Assembly: GCF_000177195.2 (NCBI RefSeq)
Contig: NC_015953.1
Coordinates: 3,410,001 to 3,474,000 of the forward strand
Source of the DNA: Streptomyces sp. SirexAA-E
Lineage (GTDB): Bacteria > Actinomycetota > Actinomycetes > Streptomycetales > Streptomycetaceae
Direction: 5' to 3'
DNA length: 64,000 bases
The position numbers were made by a program, and so were the translations under genes. This document shows, in pieces, positions 18,487 through 26,501 of the stretch. Each line of letters opens with the position of its first letter. Position 1 is the stretch's first letter. The notes under the pieces were generated by a model. That model ran no database searches. It saw only the letters and a program-made list of their open reading frames with translations, and was not told where the DNA came from.

Positions 18487-18520
18487 CTTGCACCAAGATG
18501 CTACCCGAGGAAGGACCGAG

Positions 18521-19378
18521 GTGTCGGCTGCAGAGCCCCCCGGCGACGGCGACCACCAGCTACTCGTACTCATCGACCCCCTGGCGCGCCGCAGCGACGG
18601 CGAGTCGGTCCGCATCGCGAAGGACGTGCTGAGCGCGGGCGCGGACGTGAAGATCTGCCTCCCGGACGGCCCGGAGGAGTTCGCCCGGGCCCTGTCCCGA
18701 AGGGGTTCCCGCAGGCCGGTGGTGATCGGTGACGACCGTGCCCTGCTGCGGGCGGTGACCCAGCTCCACCGGGAGCGGGAGCTGGCCGGCGGGGCGCTCT
18801 GCCTGGTGCCGGTCGGTACCGCGCCCTCGCTGGAGCTCGCGCACACGCTGGGCGTGCCCCGGGGCGCTGTGGCGGCGGCCCGGGCGGCGCTGGAGGGCAC
18901 CGCGCGCCGGCTCGATCTGCTGGTCGACGACAGTGACGGCGTCGTCCTGGGCGACCTGCGCATCCCGGCCCCGGAGCCGGGCGACGGCTCGAACCACCCG
19001 GGCGTCACGGCGGTCCGGGACACCTGGCGGACCCTGATAACGGCCCTGGTGCGCCCCTCCCCGCCCCTGCCGTCCTCCGTCCTGCCGCCCCGCGCGCACC
19101 GGCTGCGGGTCGAGGCGGACGGGGTCCTGCTGAACGATCTGGACCGGCCCGTCGAGGGCCTCTCGGTGACCCCGCGGGGCGACGGCCGCCCGGCGGACGT
19201 GGTGATCCGCACCAGCTGCGGCGAGACGGTCACAGCCGTGGCCGAGGCGGTCACGGTCTCGGGCCCGGACTTCCGCTACCGCGCCGACATACAGTCCGCG
19301 GGCCCGGTCCGCACCCGCACCTGGACGGTGCGCGCGGGGGCCTGGGGGCTGGTGCTGCCGGTGGCGCCCGGGGGATGA
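18521..19378 (+). CDS. Diacylglycerol kinase-like (DAGKc fold) protein
   Basis: 285 residues with weak similarity to the lipid kinase catalytic fold: LLVLIDPLARRSDGESV at the N-terminus and GALCLVPVGTAPSLELAHTLGVP, which corresponds to the PxGTgNxxA segment. The GGDGT nucleotide loop is not preserved (VVIGDDRALLRAV instead), so lipid kinase activity is doubtful. GTG 18521 follows AGGAAGGA. There is no signal peptide or membrane helix. It is conserved beside purA in streptomycetes as far as I recall. Confidence 0.6.
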   Translation: MSAAEPPGDGDHQLLVLIDPLARRSDGESVRIAKDVLSAGADVKICLPDGPEEFARALSRRGSRRPVVIGDDRALLRAVTQLHRERELAGGALCLVPVGTAPSLELAHTLGVPRGAVAAARAALEGTARRLDLLVDDSDGVVLGDLRIPAPEPGDGSNHPGVTAVRDTWRTLITALVRPSPPLPSSVLPPRAHRLRVEADGVLLNDLDRPVEGLSVTPRGDGRPADVVIRTSCGETVTAVAEAVTVSGPDFRYRADIQSAGPVRTRTWTVRAGAWGLVLPVAPGG

Positions 19379-19487
19379 TCGGCGCCTGACGGGGGACGGA
19401 CGGGGCCGCTGTGCGGGAGGCGGGAGACGGCCGAACCGACGGGGACCGCACCGGCGGGGGCCTCGGTCCGGCCCCTCAGGACGTCAT

Positions 19488-19537
19488 GCCCCGGAACGGA
19501 GACCGGACCCGCCGCCCCGGAACGGAGACCGGACCCG
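19488..19537. repeat. Two 24-bp direct repeats 3' of the P450 gene
   Basis: Identical 24-bp copies at 19488-19511 and 19514-19537 (core GGAACGGAGACCGGACCCG), 26 bp apart start to start, immediately downstream of the P450 stop (19544). They may be a recent local duplication; no terminator stem was evident within them. Confidence 0.75.
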
Positions 19538-19543
19538 TCCCCC

Positions 19544-20749
19544 TCAGACCTCGACCAGCAGCTCCCGCAGCCCCCGGATCACGAATCCCGGCTTCCACTC
19601 CGGCTCGGCGGTCGGCCGCATCCCCGGTGCGCGGCGCAGCAGGGCACCGAACGAGGCCGCCATCTCCAGTCGGGCCAGCGGCGCGCCCAGGCAGTAGTGG
19701 ATCCCCGCCCCGAACGAGATGTGCGGGTTGTCCTGCCGGGAGAGGTCCAGGGTCTCCGGGTCCGAGAAGCGCTCCGGGTCCCGGTTGGCCGAGCCGAAGA
19801 GCAGGGCGACCTGTGAACCGCGCGGGATGACGGTGCCGGCCACCTCGACGTCGTCCAGGACCCAGCGCGCGAACATGGGCACCGGGGTGTCGTAGCGCAG
19901 CAGTTCCTCCACGGCGGTGGGCAGCAGTCCGTGGTCGGCGCGCAGCAGCGCCAGCTGCTCCGGGTGCCGGAAGAGCACCCGCCAGCCGTTGGCGGTCGCG
20001 TTGACCGTCGCCTCGTGGCCTGCGTTCAGCAGCAGCACGCAGGTCGAGACGATCTCCTGCTCGGTGAGCCGGTCGTCCTCGTCGTGGGCGGCGATGAGCG
20101 CGGTGATCAGGTCCGGGCCCGGGTTCGCGCGCCGGGCCGCGATCAGCCCGCGCAGATACGCGGAGAACTCGACCGACGCCCGGACCGCGGCCCGTGCCGT
20201 CTCCTCGGGCGGGTTCAGCTCGAACATCCCGCAGATCGCCGCCGACCAGGGCCGCAGCAGTGCGCGGTCGGTCTCCGGGACGCCGAGCATCTCGGCGATG
20301 ACGGCCACCGGCAGCGGTTCGGCGACGGCGGTGAGCAGGTCGCCGCCGCCCTCCGCCACGAACGCGTCGACGAGTCCGGCGGCCAGCCGCTCCACGGTCG
20401 GGGCGAGCTCCTCGACCCGGCGGGGGGTGAACGCCTTGGCCACCAGCCGCCGGATCCGGGTGTGGTCGGGAGCCTCCAGGTCGAGGATCCCGTTCCCGTT
20501 GAGCGTGTGGAACGGTTCGTGGGCGGCGGGCGGCGCGGCGAGGCCGAACTCGTCGTGGGTGAAGCGGTGCAGGTACGTCCGGCCGAGCCGCCGGTCGCGC
20601 AGCAGCCCGGACACCTCCGCGTGGTGCGGGATCAGCCACTGCCGGGTCGGCTCGAAGTAGTGCGCCCGGCCGGTGGCGCGCAGGGCGGCGTACGCGGGGT
20701 ACGGATCGGCGACGAACGCCGGCGACCAGGGGTCGAAGGACACGTGCAT
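19544..20749 (-). CDS. Cytochrome P450 (CYP107-like)
   Basis: A soluble haem monooxygenase of 401 residues. Visible marks: I-helix LLNAGHEATVNATANG (about 243-258, with the oxygen-activating acid/Thr replaced by the common HEAT form), ExxR in AVEELLRYDTPVPMFAR, and the haem-binding loop ISFGAGIHYCLGAPLARLE with the Cys thiolate near 351. The start ATG 20749 precedes HVSFDPWSPAFVADPYPAY. No ferredoxin or biosynthetic cluster genes are next to it, so it is an orphan P450 relying on a general redox partner. It sits 48 bp downstream of the response regulator on the same strand. Substrate unknown. Confidence 0.93.
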   Translation of the reverse strand: MHVSFDPWSPAFVADPYPAYAALRATGRAHYFEPTRQWLIPHHAEVSGLLRDRRLGRTYLHRFTHDEFGLAAPPAAHEPFHTLNGNGILDLEAPDHTRIRRLVAKAFTPRRVEELAPTVERLAAGLVDAFVAEGGGDLLTAVAEPLPVAVIAEMLGVPETDRALLRPWSAAICGMFELNPPEETARAAVRASVEFSAYLRGLIAARRANPGPDLITALIAAHDEDDRLTEQEIVSTCVLLLNAGHEATVNATANGWRVLFRHPEQLALLRADHGLLPTAVEELLRYDTPVPMFARWVLDDVEVAGTVIPRGSQVALLFGSANRDPERFSDPETLDLSRQDNPHISFGAGIHYCLGAPLARLEMAASFGALLRRAPGMRPTAEPEWKPGFVIRGLRELLVEV

Positions 20750-20797
20750 GGGCCGACGCTACCCGGGTGCGGCCGGGGTCACCCGGGTGCGGCCGGG

Positions 20798-21466
20798 CTA
20801 CCCGGGGGTGACCAGCCGTGCCTCGTACGCGAACACGGCCGCCTGGGTCCGGTCCCGCAGCCCCAGTTTCACCAGGATCCGGCTCACATGTGTCTTGATC
20901 GTCGACTCGGCGACGATCAGGTGCGAGGCGATCTCCTGGTTGGACAGGCCTTGGGCGATCAGCACCAGCACCTCCGTCTCCCGCTCGGTGAGGTCACCGA
21001 TCCGGGCCATGGCGGGCGGCCTGGGCGCCGTGGCGATCTTGGAGAACTCGGTGATCAGGCGCCGGGTGACGGTCGGCGCGAGCAGCGCCTCCCCGGACGC
21101 CACCACCCGTACGCCGTCGGCGAGCTGGCGGGCGGAGGCGTCCTTCAGCAGGAAGCCGGAGGCCCCGGCGCGCAGTGCCTGGTACACGTACTCGTCGAGG
21201 TCGAAGGTGGTCAGGACGAGCACCTTGGCGTCCGCGTCGGCGGCGACGATCTCCCGGGTGGCCTCGATGCCGTTGAGCTCGGGCATCCGGATGTCCATCA
21301 GGACCACGTCGGGCCGCAGCGCGGCGACCTGTGACACGGCCTGCCGGCCGTCGACGGCCTCGCCGACGACCTCGATGCCGGGCATGGCGTTGAGCAGCAC
21401 GGAGAAACCCTCGCGGACCATCATCTGGTCGTCGACGATCAGCACCCGGATCGTGGACTCGCTCAC
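20798..21466 (-). CDS. NarL/LuxR-family response regulator
   Basis: 222 residues: receiver domain with DD at 12-13, phospho-acceptor Asp 58 in VVLMDIRMPE, switch Thr and Lys (LTTFD, GFLLKDAS), and a LuxR HTH (LTERETEVLVLIAQGLSNQEIASHL... TIKTHVSRIL, about 150-210). GTG 21466 overlaps the stop of the histidine kinase by 4 bp, so the two are translationally coupled and certainly partners. Confidence 0.96.
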   Translation of the reverse strand: MSESTIRVLIVDDQMMVREGFSVLLNAMPGIEVVGEAVDGRQAVSQVAALRPDVVLMDIRMPELNGIEATREIVAADADAKVLVLTTFDLDEYVYQALRAGASGFLLKDASARQLADGVRVVASGEALLAPTVTRRLITEFSKIATAPRPPAMARIGDLTERETEVLVLIAQGLSNQEIASHLIVAESTIKTHVSRILVKLGLRDRTQAAVFAYEARLVTPG

Positions 21467-22782
21467 GCCGCCACCTCCTCCTCTGTGTGCTCGCGCTCCG
21501 CGGGCACGGGCAGGAACACCGCGACCTCGTAGCCGCCGTCCTCGGTCGGTCCGGCCGTCATCTCGCCGTTCAGCATCGCCACCCGCTCCCGCATCCCCGT
21601 GACGCCGTGCCCGGCCCCCGGCGAGGGCTTGACCAGCCCCTTGGCGGGTCCGTTCACGACACGAAGGCCGAGGCCGCCGAGTACGTACCCGATCTCCACC
21701 TTCGCGGACGCGCCGGGGGCGTGCCGGAGCGTGTTGCTCAGCGCCTCCTGCACGATGCGGTACGCCGACAGCTCGACGCCCTGCGGCAGGGTGCGGACCG
21801 CGCCGGTGACGGTCTTCTCCGTCTCCAGCCCGGTCTCCCTGACGTTGTCCAGCAGCCGGTCGAGCTCCGCCAGGGTGGGCTGCGGGGCGTCCGGGGCCTC
21901 CTGGTCGTCCGCCCGTACGACGCCGAGGACCCGGCGGAGCTCGGTGAGCGCGGCGACCGCGTTCTCGCGGATGGTGGCGAAGGCCTGCTCCAGCTCGGGC
22001 GGCGGGTTCTCCACCCGGTAGGGGGCGGCCTCGGCCTGGATCGCGACGACGGACATGTGGTGGGCGACCACGTCGTGCAGTTCGCGCGCGATGGTGGTGC
22101 GCTCCTCCAGGAGAGTGCGCCGGTCGCGTTCGACGGCGGTGACGGTGCGCTGCACGGTCACCTCCTGCTTCGCGTCCCGGCGGGTCTGCACCACCGTCAC
22201 GACGAGCAGGGCGAACGCGGAGACGAAGGCCATGGCGAAGGTGGTGGAGGTGGAGGAGTGGCCGCCGATGTTCTCCAGGAAGGAGCCGACGACCAGGGTG
22301 ACGAACCACATCCAGGCGGCGGCAGGCGGACGGGTCCGCGCCGCGGCGACGATCAGCACACCCAGGTGGCAGGCGAAGGCGGTCGCCCCCCAGGGCCAGC
22401 CCCCACTGCCCACCACGGCCACCACCGGGGTCGAGGCGATCGACACCCAGAAGGCGAGCACGGGACGGACCAGCGTCATCAGCAGCGTGGCGGCCGGCAG
22501 GAACGCGGTGATGACGGTCGCGATCCCGAACGGGGAGTAGCTGTTGGCCGCGAAGACGCCTTCCGTCAGCGAGATCAGAGCGACCAGGCCCACCACCGCG
22601 TGCGGGAACCAGACCACACCCTTCCGGACGGTCTGCGGCAGTCGCCGGATCACCGGTCCGTCGGTGCCCAGGGGGCCCAGGGGGCGGTAGTCGAGCACGT
22701 TCTGGAACAGCTCCTGCCGGAGGCTCGCTATCGCCCCTGCGGCCACCCGGCGTTCCGGGCTTCTGGTCTTGGTCTCGGTCAC
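21463..22782 (-). CDS. Membrane sensor histidine kinase (NarL-type, HisKA_3)
   Basis: 439 residues. The N-terminal half has about five to six membrane helices (roughly 60-190, LFQNVLDYRPLGPLG before, WFPHAVVGLVALISL onward). The kinase core has the HisKA_3 phosphorylation site in IARELHDVVAHHMSVV (His about 236) and an HATPase with AYRIVQEALSNTLRHAPGA and the GLGLRVVNG/GAGHGVTGMRERV boxes. It is coupled to the response regulator. The stimulus is unknown; the compact membrane sensor suggests an envelope signal. Confidence 0.95.
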   Translation of the reverse strand: MTETKTRSPERRVAAGAIASLRQELFQNVLDYRPLGPLGTDGPVIRRLPQTVRKGVVWFPHAVVGLVALISLTEGVFAANSYSPFGIATVITAFLPAATLLMTLVRPVLAFWVSIASTPVVAVVGSGGWPWGATAFACHLGVLIVAAARTRPPAAAWMWFVTLVVGSFLENIGGHSSTSTTFAMAFVSAFALLVVTVVQTRRDAKQEVTVQRTVTAVERDRRTLLEERTTIARELHDVVAHHMSVVAIQAEAAPYRVENPPPELEQAFATIRENAVAALTELRRVLGVVRADDQEAPDAPQPTLAELDRLLDNVRETGLETEKTVTGAVRTLPQGVELSAYRIVQEALSNTLRHAPGASAKVEIGYVLGGLGLRVVNGPAKGLVKPSPGAGHGVTGMRERVAMLNGEMTAGPTEDGGYEVAVFLPVPAEREHTEEEVAA

Positions 22783-22893
22783 GTTTCCACGGTAGGCGGC
22801 GGCCGGGCCGAGGTCGTCAGCAGTGGTGCGGATCCTGTGGCGTCCGTCGCAAGTACTACCGGGCGGACACGGCGGCGGGCCCGGGTATCCGGT

Positions 22894-23769
22894 CTACCAG
22901 GCCAGCTGGGCGATCTCCTCGGCCGCCACCGCACAGGCGTCCGCCGACGGGTCGATGAGCGCGAAGTGGCCGACCTCGTCCAGCACCGTCAGTCCCACCA
23001 GCTCACCCGCCTTCGCCGCGGCGTCCACGAACGCCTCGGTCACCGCCTGCGGCACGGTGAGGTCCCAGCTGCCCTGTACGACGGCGGTCGCGATTCCGGT
23101 GGGAAGCAGCAGGGCGGGGTCGACGTGCACCCGCCGCTCCTCGAAGTACTCCTCGCCGCCGAGGAGTTGGTGGAGGGCCCCGGAGCACACGTCCTGCTCG
23201 GCCGCGCTCTCGAAGTCGCCGATCGGGGCGAGCGCGACGACTCCGCGCAGCGGTGGCGGCGCGGGCAGCCGCCACGGGGATCCCTGCGGCAGCACGTGCC
23301 GGGCGGCGGCCCACAGCGCGAGCTGCCCGCCGGCCGAGTGCCCGGTGACCACGGTCCTGCGCGCATCGGCCTGCGGCAGCTCCCGGGCGGTCAGCCCCGG
23401 CAGGGCGTCCATCGCGGCCGCCACGTCGTCGAACGTCTCGGGCCAGCGCCCCGCGGCGGGTCCCTCCGCGCCCCGGCGCGGGAGGCCACCGCCGCGCCGG
23501 TACTCCACACTGGCCACCGCGAAACCGCGTCGCGCCAGGAAGTCCGCGAACGGCGACACATGGCGCCGGTCGTACGGGGCACGCCAGGCGCCGCCGTGCA
23601 GCACCACGACGAGCGGGGCGCCGTCGCGGCCGTCGCGCGGGGCGAAGAAGTCGATGACCTGGTCGGGGTGGTCGCCGTAGGCCGCGGACCGGTCCGGGGC
23701 GACCTCGGGGTGCCCGAAGGCCGACTCGGTCTCGGCGGCGTCCCGATCACGCGCGGCAGAATCCGACAT
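22894..23769 (-). CDS. Alpha/beta hydrolase, probable kynurenine formamidase
   Basis: 291 residues with the alpha/beta hydrolase fold: oxyanion motif VVLHGGAWR (HGGxW, the mark of the eukaryote-like kynurenine formamidase group), nucleophile Ser in VVTGHSAGGQLALWAA, an acid in QGSWDLTVP and His in DEVGHFALIDP. It lies next to kynureninase and tryptophan 2,3-dioxygenase, which lack any other formamidase nearby, so hydrolysis of N-formylkynurenine to kynurenine is the best guess. A strong hairpin (23834-23884) separates it from kynU, so it may be transcribed separately. A general esterase remains possible. Confidence 0.75.
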   Translation of the reverse strand: MSDSAARDRDAAETESAFGHPEVAPDRSAAYGDHPDQVIDFFAPRDGRDGAPLVVVLHGGAWRAPYDRRHVSPFADFLARRGFAVASVEYRRGGGLPRRGAEGPAAGRWPETFDDVAAAMDALPGLTARELPQADARRTVVTGHSAGGQLALWAAARHVLPQGSPWRLPAPPPLRGVVALAPIGDFESAAEQDVCSGALHQLLGGEEYFEERRVHVDPALLLPTGIATAVVQGSWDLTVPQAVTEAFVDAAAKAGELVGLTVLDEVGHFALIDPSADACAVAAEEIAQLAW

Positions 23770-23833
23770 GCTGCTCCACCCGTCCTCCGCATGAGCCCAA
23801 CTGGGCCGAACTGCGGGGACGGTATCAGGACGA

Positions 23834-23884
23834 GGACGGGCCCGGTCGCACCCCCGTCCGGGGAACGTGCGACCGGGCCCGTCC
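23834..23884. terminator. Strong 18-bp hairpin between kynU and the hydrolase
   Basis: GGACGGGCCCGGTCGCAC (23834-23851) pairs perfectly with GTGCGACCGGGCCCGTCC (23867-23884) around a 15-nt loop, 15 bp past the kynU stop. It should end the kynA-kynU transcript, at least partly. Confidence 0.85.
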
Positions 23885-23898
23885 CGTGCGTACGGCCG

Positions 23899-25086
23899 TT
23901 ACGCCTCCAGCACCTCGGCGAGGACCCGCGCCGCCCGCTCCGCGTCCGCGAAGCCGACGTACAGCGGGGTGAAGCCGAAGCGCAGGATGTCCGGTCGGCG
24001 CAGGTCGCCGACGACTCCGCGGGCGATGAGCGCGCCCATCACCTCGGCGGCGCCCTCGCACCGGAGCGAGACCTGGCTGCCGCGCTCGGCGTGGGCGGCC
24101 GGGGTGACGGAGGTGACCCGGCCCTCGGGGACGTACGCCTCGACGCACTCCAGGAAGAAGTCCGTCAGCGCCAGCGACTTGGCGCGCACGGCCTCCATGG
24201 TGACGCCGTCCCACACGTCGAGCGACGCCTCCAGCGCCAGCATGGAGAGGATGTCCGGGGTGCCGACCCGGCCGCGCACCGACCCCTCGGCGGGGGTGTA
24301 GCCCAGGTCCATCGCGAACGGGTCGGCGTGCGAGGTCCAGCCGGGCAGCGGTGAGTCGAAGGCTGCCTGGTGGCGCTCGGCGACGTACAGGAAGGCCGGT
24401 GAACCGGGGCCGCCGTTGAGGTACTTGTAGGTGCAGCCCACCGCGAGGTCCACCCCGTGGGCGTCGAGCCCGACGGGCAGGGCGCCCGCGCTGTGGCACA
24501 GGTCCCACACGGCGAGGGCCCCCGCCGCGTGGGCGGCGGCGGTGAGACCGGGCAGGTCCTGGAGCCTGCCCGTGCGGTAGTCGACGTGGTTGAGCAGGAC
24601 GAGCGCGGTACGCGGACCGAGCGCCGCCGGTACGTCCGACGGGTCGGCCACGACCAGGCGGTGGCCCGTCATCCGGGCCGCCGACTCGGCGATGTACCCG
24701 TCGCTGGGGAACGTCGTCGCGTCGAGCACGATCTCGTCCCGGTCGCCGGGGGCGAGACGGCTCGCGGCGACGACCGCCTTGAAGACGTTCACGCTGGTCG
24801 AGTCGCCGACCACGATCCGTCCGGGAGCGGCCCCGACCAGCGGCGCGATCCGGTCGCCGATCCGCTCGGGCGCGGTCCACCAGCCGCTCTCGTCCCAGGA
24901 GCGGATGCGCAGTTCGCCCCACTGGCGGGCGAGGACGTCCCGCATGCGGTCGGGAACGTGGCGGGGCAGCGCGCCCAGCGAATTGCCGTCCAGGTAGACG
25001 GTGTCGTCGAGGGTGAACAGCTCCCGGCACGGGGCCAGTGCGTCGGCGGAGTCGAGCGCCTGTGCGCGCTCCTTCAGGTCAGACAT
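23899..25086 (-). CDS. kynU: Kynureninase
   Basis: PLP enzyme that splits kynurenine to anthranilate and alanine. 395 residues: YLDGNSLGALPRHVPDRM near the N-terminus, GDSTSVNVFKAVVAA (phosphate-binding loop), LLNHVDYRTGRLQDL, and the Schiff-base Lys in VGCTYKYLNGGPGSPAF (about 221). ATG 25086 overlaps the 3' end of kynA by 8 bp, so kynA and kynU are translated together. With the dioxygenase and formamidase it gives tryptophan to anthranilate conversion, which can feed catabolism or antibiotic precursors. Confidence 0.95.
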   Translation of the reverse strand: MSDLKERAQALDSADALAPCRELFTLDDTVYLDGNSLGALPRHVPDRMRDVLARQWGELRIRSWDESGWWTAPERIGDRIAPLVGAAPGRIVVGDSTSVNVFKAVVAASRLAPGDRDEIVLDATTFPSDGYIAESAARMTGHRLVVADPSDVPAALGPRTALVLLNHVDYRTGRLQDLPGLTAAAHAAGALAVWDLCHSAGALPVGLDAHGVDLAVGCTYKYLNGGPGSPAFLYVAERHQAAFDSPLPGWTSHADPFAMDLGYTPAEGSVRGRVGTPDILSMLALEASLDVWDGVTMEAVRAKSLALTDFFLECVEAYVPEGRVTSVTPAAHAERGSQVSLRCEGAAEVMGALIARGVVGDLRRPDILRFGFTPLYVGFADAERAARVLAEVLEA

Positions 25087-25927
25087 GACTACGCGCCGTC
25101 CACAGCTCGGGGAACACGCTCTTGGTGGCCCGCTTCTCCAGCCAGGCGACCCCGGCCGACCCGCCGGTGCCGGTCTTGGAGCCCATCGCGCGGCGGGTGG
25201 CGGTGAGGTGGTCGTTGCGCCAGCGCCAGACCAGTTCGCCGACGTCGGTCAGCACCTCGCCGAGCCGTACGAGCTCGTCGTTCTGGTCCGGGTTGGCGTA
25301 GATCTCCGCCCACACGGCCTCGACCGCGGGGGACGGCTCGTACTTCTTCGACAGGTCCCGCTCCAGCACCGACTGCGGCACGGCGTACCCGCGCCGGGCG
25401 AGCAGGGCCAGCGTCTCGTCGTACAGACCGGGCTCGTGCAGCGCCTTCTCCAGCTCGGCGTGGACCCGGGGCGCGCCCCGGTGCGGCACGAGCATGGACG
25501 CGGACTTGTCGCCGAGCAGGAACTCCATCCGCCGGTACATCGCCGACTGGAATCCGGAGCCCTCGCCGAGCGAGCCTCGGTAGGAGTTGAACTGGGCGGG
25601 GGTGAGGCCGGCCAGCGGCTTCCAGGAGGCGTTCAGCGCCTCCAGCTCCCGCAGCGAGCGCTTGAGCGCGTCGCGGGCGACGGGGACACGGTCCTCACGC
25701 AACGCGTGGGCGGCGGTCTCCCACTCGTGGACGATGACCGTGAACCACAACTCCATGACCTGGGTGGTGACCAGGAAGACCATCTCGCCGGGATCATCCG
25801 AACGCAGATGCTGGAGGTGGGTCAGGACGTCCGCCTGGACGTAGTCCTCGTACGGGGTCGTTCCCGCGAAGTCGAGGTGCGGGGTGTCCGCACCGGTGGC
25901 TTCGGGGTCGGGGTGAAACGTCGACAT
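25079..25927 (-). CDS. kynA: Tryptophan 2,3-dioxygenase
   Basis: Haem dioxygenase opening the indole ring to N-formylkynurenine. 282 residues: TPYEDYVQADVLTHLQ, VTTQVMELWFTVIVHE, GLTPAQFNSYRGSLGEGSGFQS (substrate pocket), and LVWRWRNDHLTATRRAMG with the axial haem His, followed by SKTGTGGSAG, the TDO signature. I chose ATG 25927-25925 because GAGGAG lies just upstream; an ATG at 26008 adds an unsupported 27 residues. It is the first gene of a kynA-kynU pair. Confidence 0.96.
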   Translation of the reverse strand: MSTFHPDPEATGADTPHLDFAGTTPYEDYVQADVLTHLQHLRSDDPGEMVFLVTTQVMELWFTVIVHEWETAAHALREDRVPVARDALKRSLRELEALNASWKPLAGLTPAQFNSYRGSLGEGSGFQSAMYRRMEFLLGDKSASMLVPHRGAPRVHAELEKALHEPGLYDETLALLARRGYAVPQSVLERDLSKKYEPSPAVEAVWAEIYANPDQNDELVRLGEVLTDVGELVWRWRNDHLTATRRAMGSKTGTGGSAGVAWLEKRATKSVFPELWTARSHV

Positions 25928-26033
25928 CGCTGTCTCCTCGACACAAGCTTCCGGGTAGCGGTCCGCCCCTTCCTGTGAGGTGGTGGAGCTCCGGTCCCCT
26001 GTCCGCATCCTAGACCCGGGCGGCCCGGTACGC

Positions 26034-26068
26034 CCCGGGCCCCGCAGACGGTGCCTGCGGGGCCCGGG
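26034..26068. terminator. Terminator downstream of DUF3151 gene
   Basis: A perfect 14-bp stem CCCGGGCCCCGCAG / CTGCGGGGCCCGGG with a 7-nt loop sits 17 bp past the DUF3151 stop and upstream of kynA. It probably isolates the kynurenine genes from the MFS-DUF3151 transcript. Confidence 0.85.
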
Positions 26069-26084
26069 TCAGGGAACTGCGGGG

Positions 26085-26498
26085 TCAGCCGAGGGTGTCG
26101 GCGGCCGTCTGCGAGGAGTCGCGCAGGAACGTCGAGCAGCGCTCGTACTCCGCCTGCTCGCCGATGGCCTGCGCGGCACGCGCGAGGGCGTGCAGGGCGC
26201 GCAGGAAGCCGCGGTTCGGCTCGTGCTCGAAGGGGACGGGGCCGTGGCCCTTCCAGCCCGCCCGGCGCAGGGCGTCGAGGCCACGGTGGTAGCCGGTGCG
26301 GGCGTACGCGTACGACTCGACGACCCGGCCACCCTCGAACGCCTCGTCGGCGAGCTGCGCCCACGCCAGGGAGGACGTGGGGTACTTCGCGGCGACATCG
26401 GCGGGCGCCGTGCCGGCGGCGAGCAGCTCACGCGGCTCCGGGTCGTCGGGCAGGTGGGTCGGGGCGGGGCCCCCGAGCAGGTTCTCGTGGATGGACAT
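26085..26498 (-). CDS. DUF3151 domain-containing protein
   Basis: 137-residue protein of the actinobacterial DUF3151 family, function unknown. It is all-helical with tetratricopeptide-like character: PTSSLAWAQLADEAFEGGRVVESYAYARTGYHRGLDALRRAGW, then RGFLRALHALARAAQAIGE. ATG 26498 lies only 3 bp beyond the MFS stop, so it is co-transcribed with that transporter gene. Confidence 0.85.
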   Translation of the reverse strand: MSIHENLLGGPAPTHLPDDPEPRELLAAGTAPADVAAKYPTSSLAWAQLADEAFEGGRVVESYAYARTGYHRGLDALRRAGWKGHGPVPFEHEPNRGFLRALHALARAAQAIGEQAEYERCSTFLRDSSQTAADTLG

Positions 26499-26501
26499 GG
26501 C

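Noticed and set aside
21487-24354. Plus-strand ORF of 955 codons antisense to the two-component genes and the kynurenine hydrolase
   Set aside because: Low-complexity composition and perfect opposition to conserved genes show it is a GC shadow.
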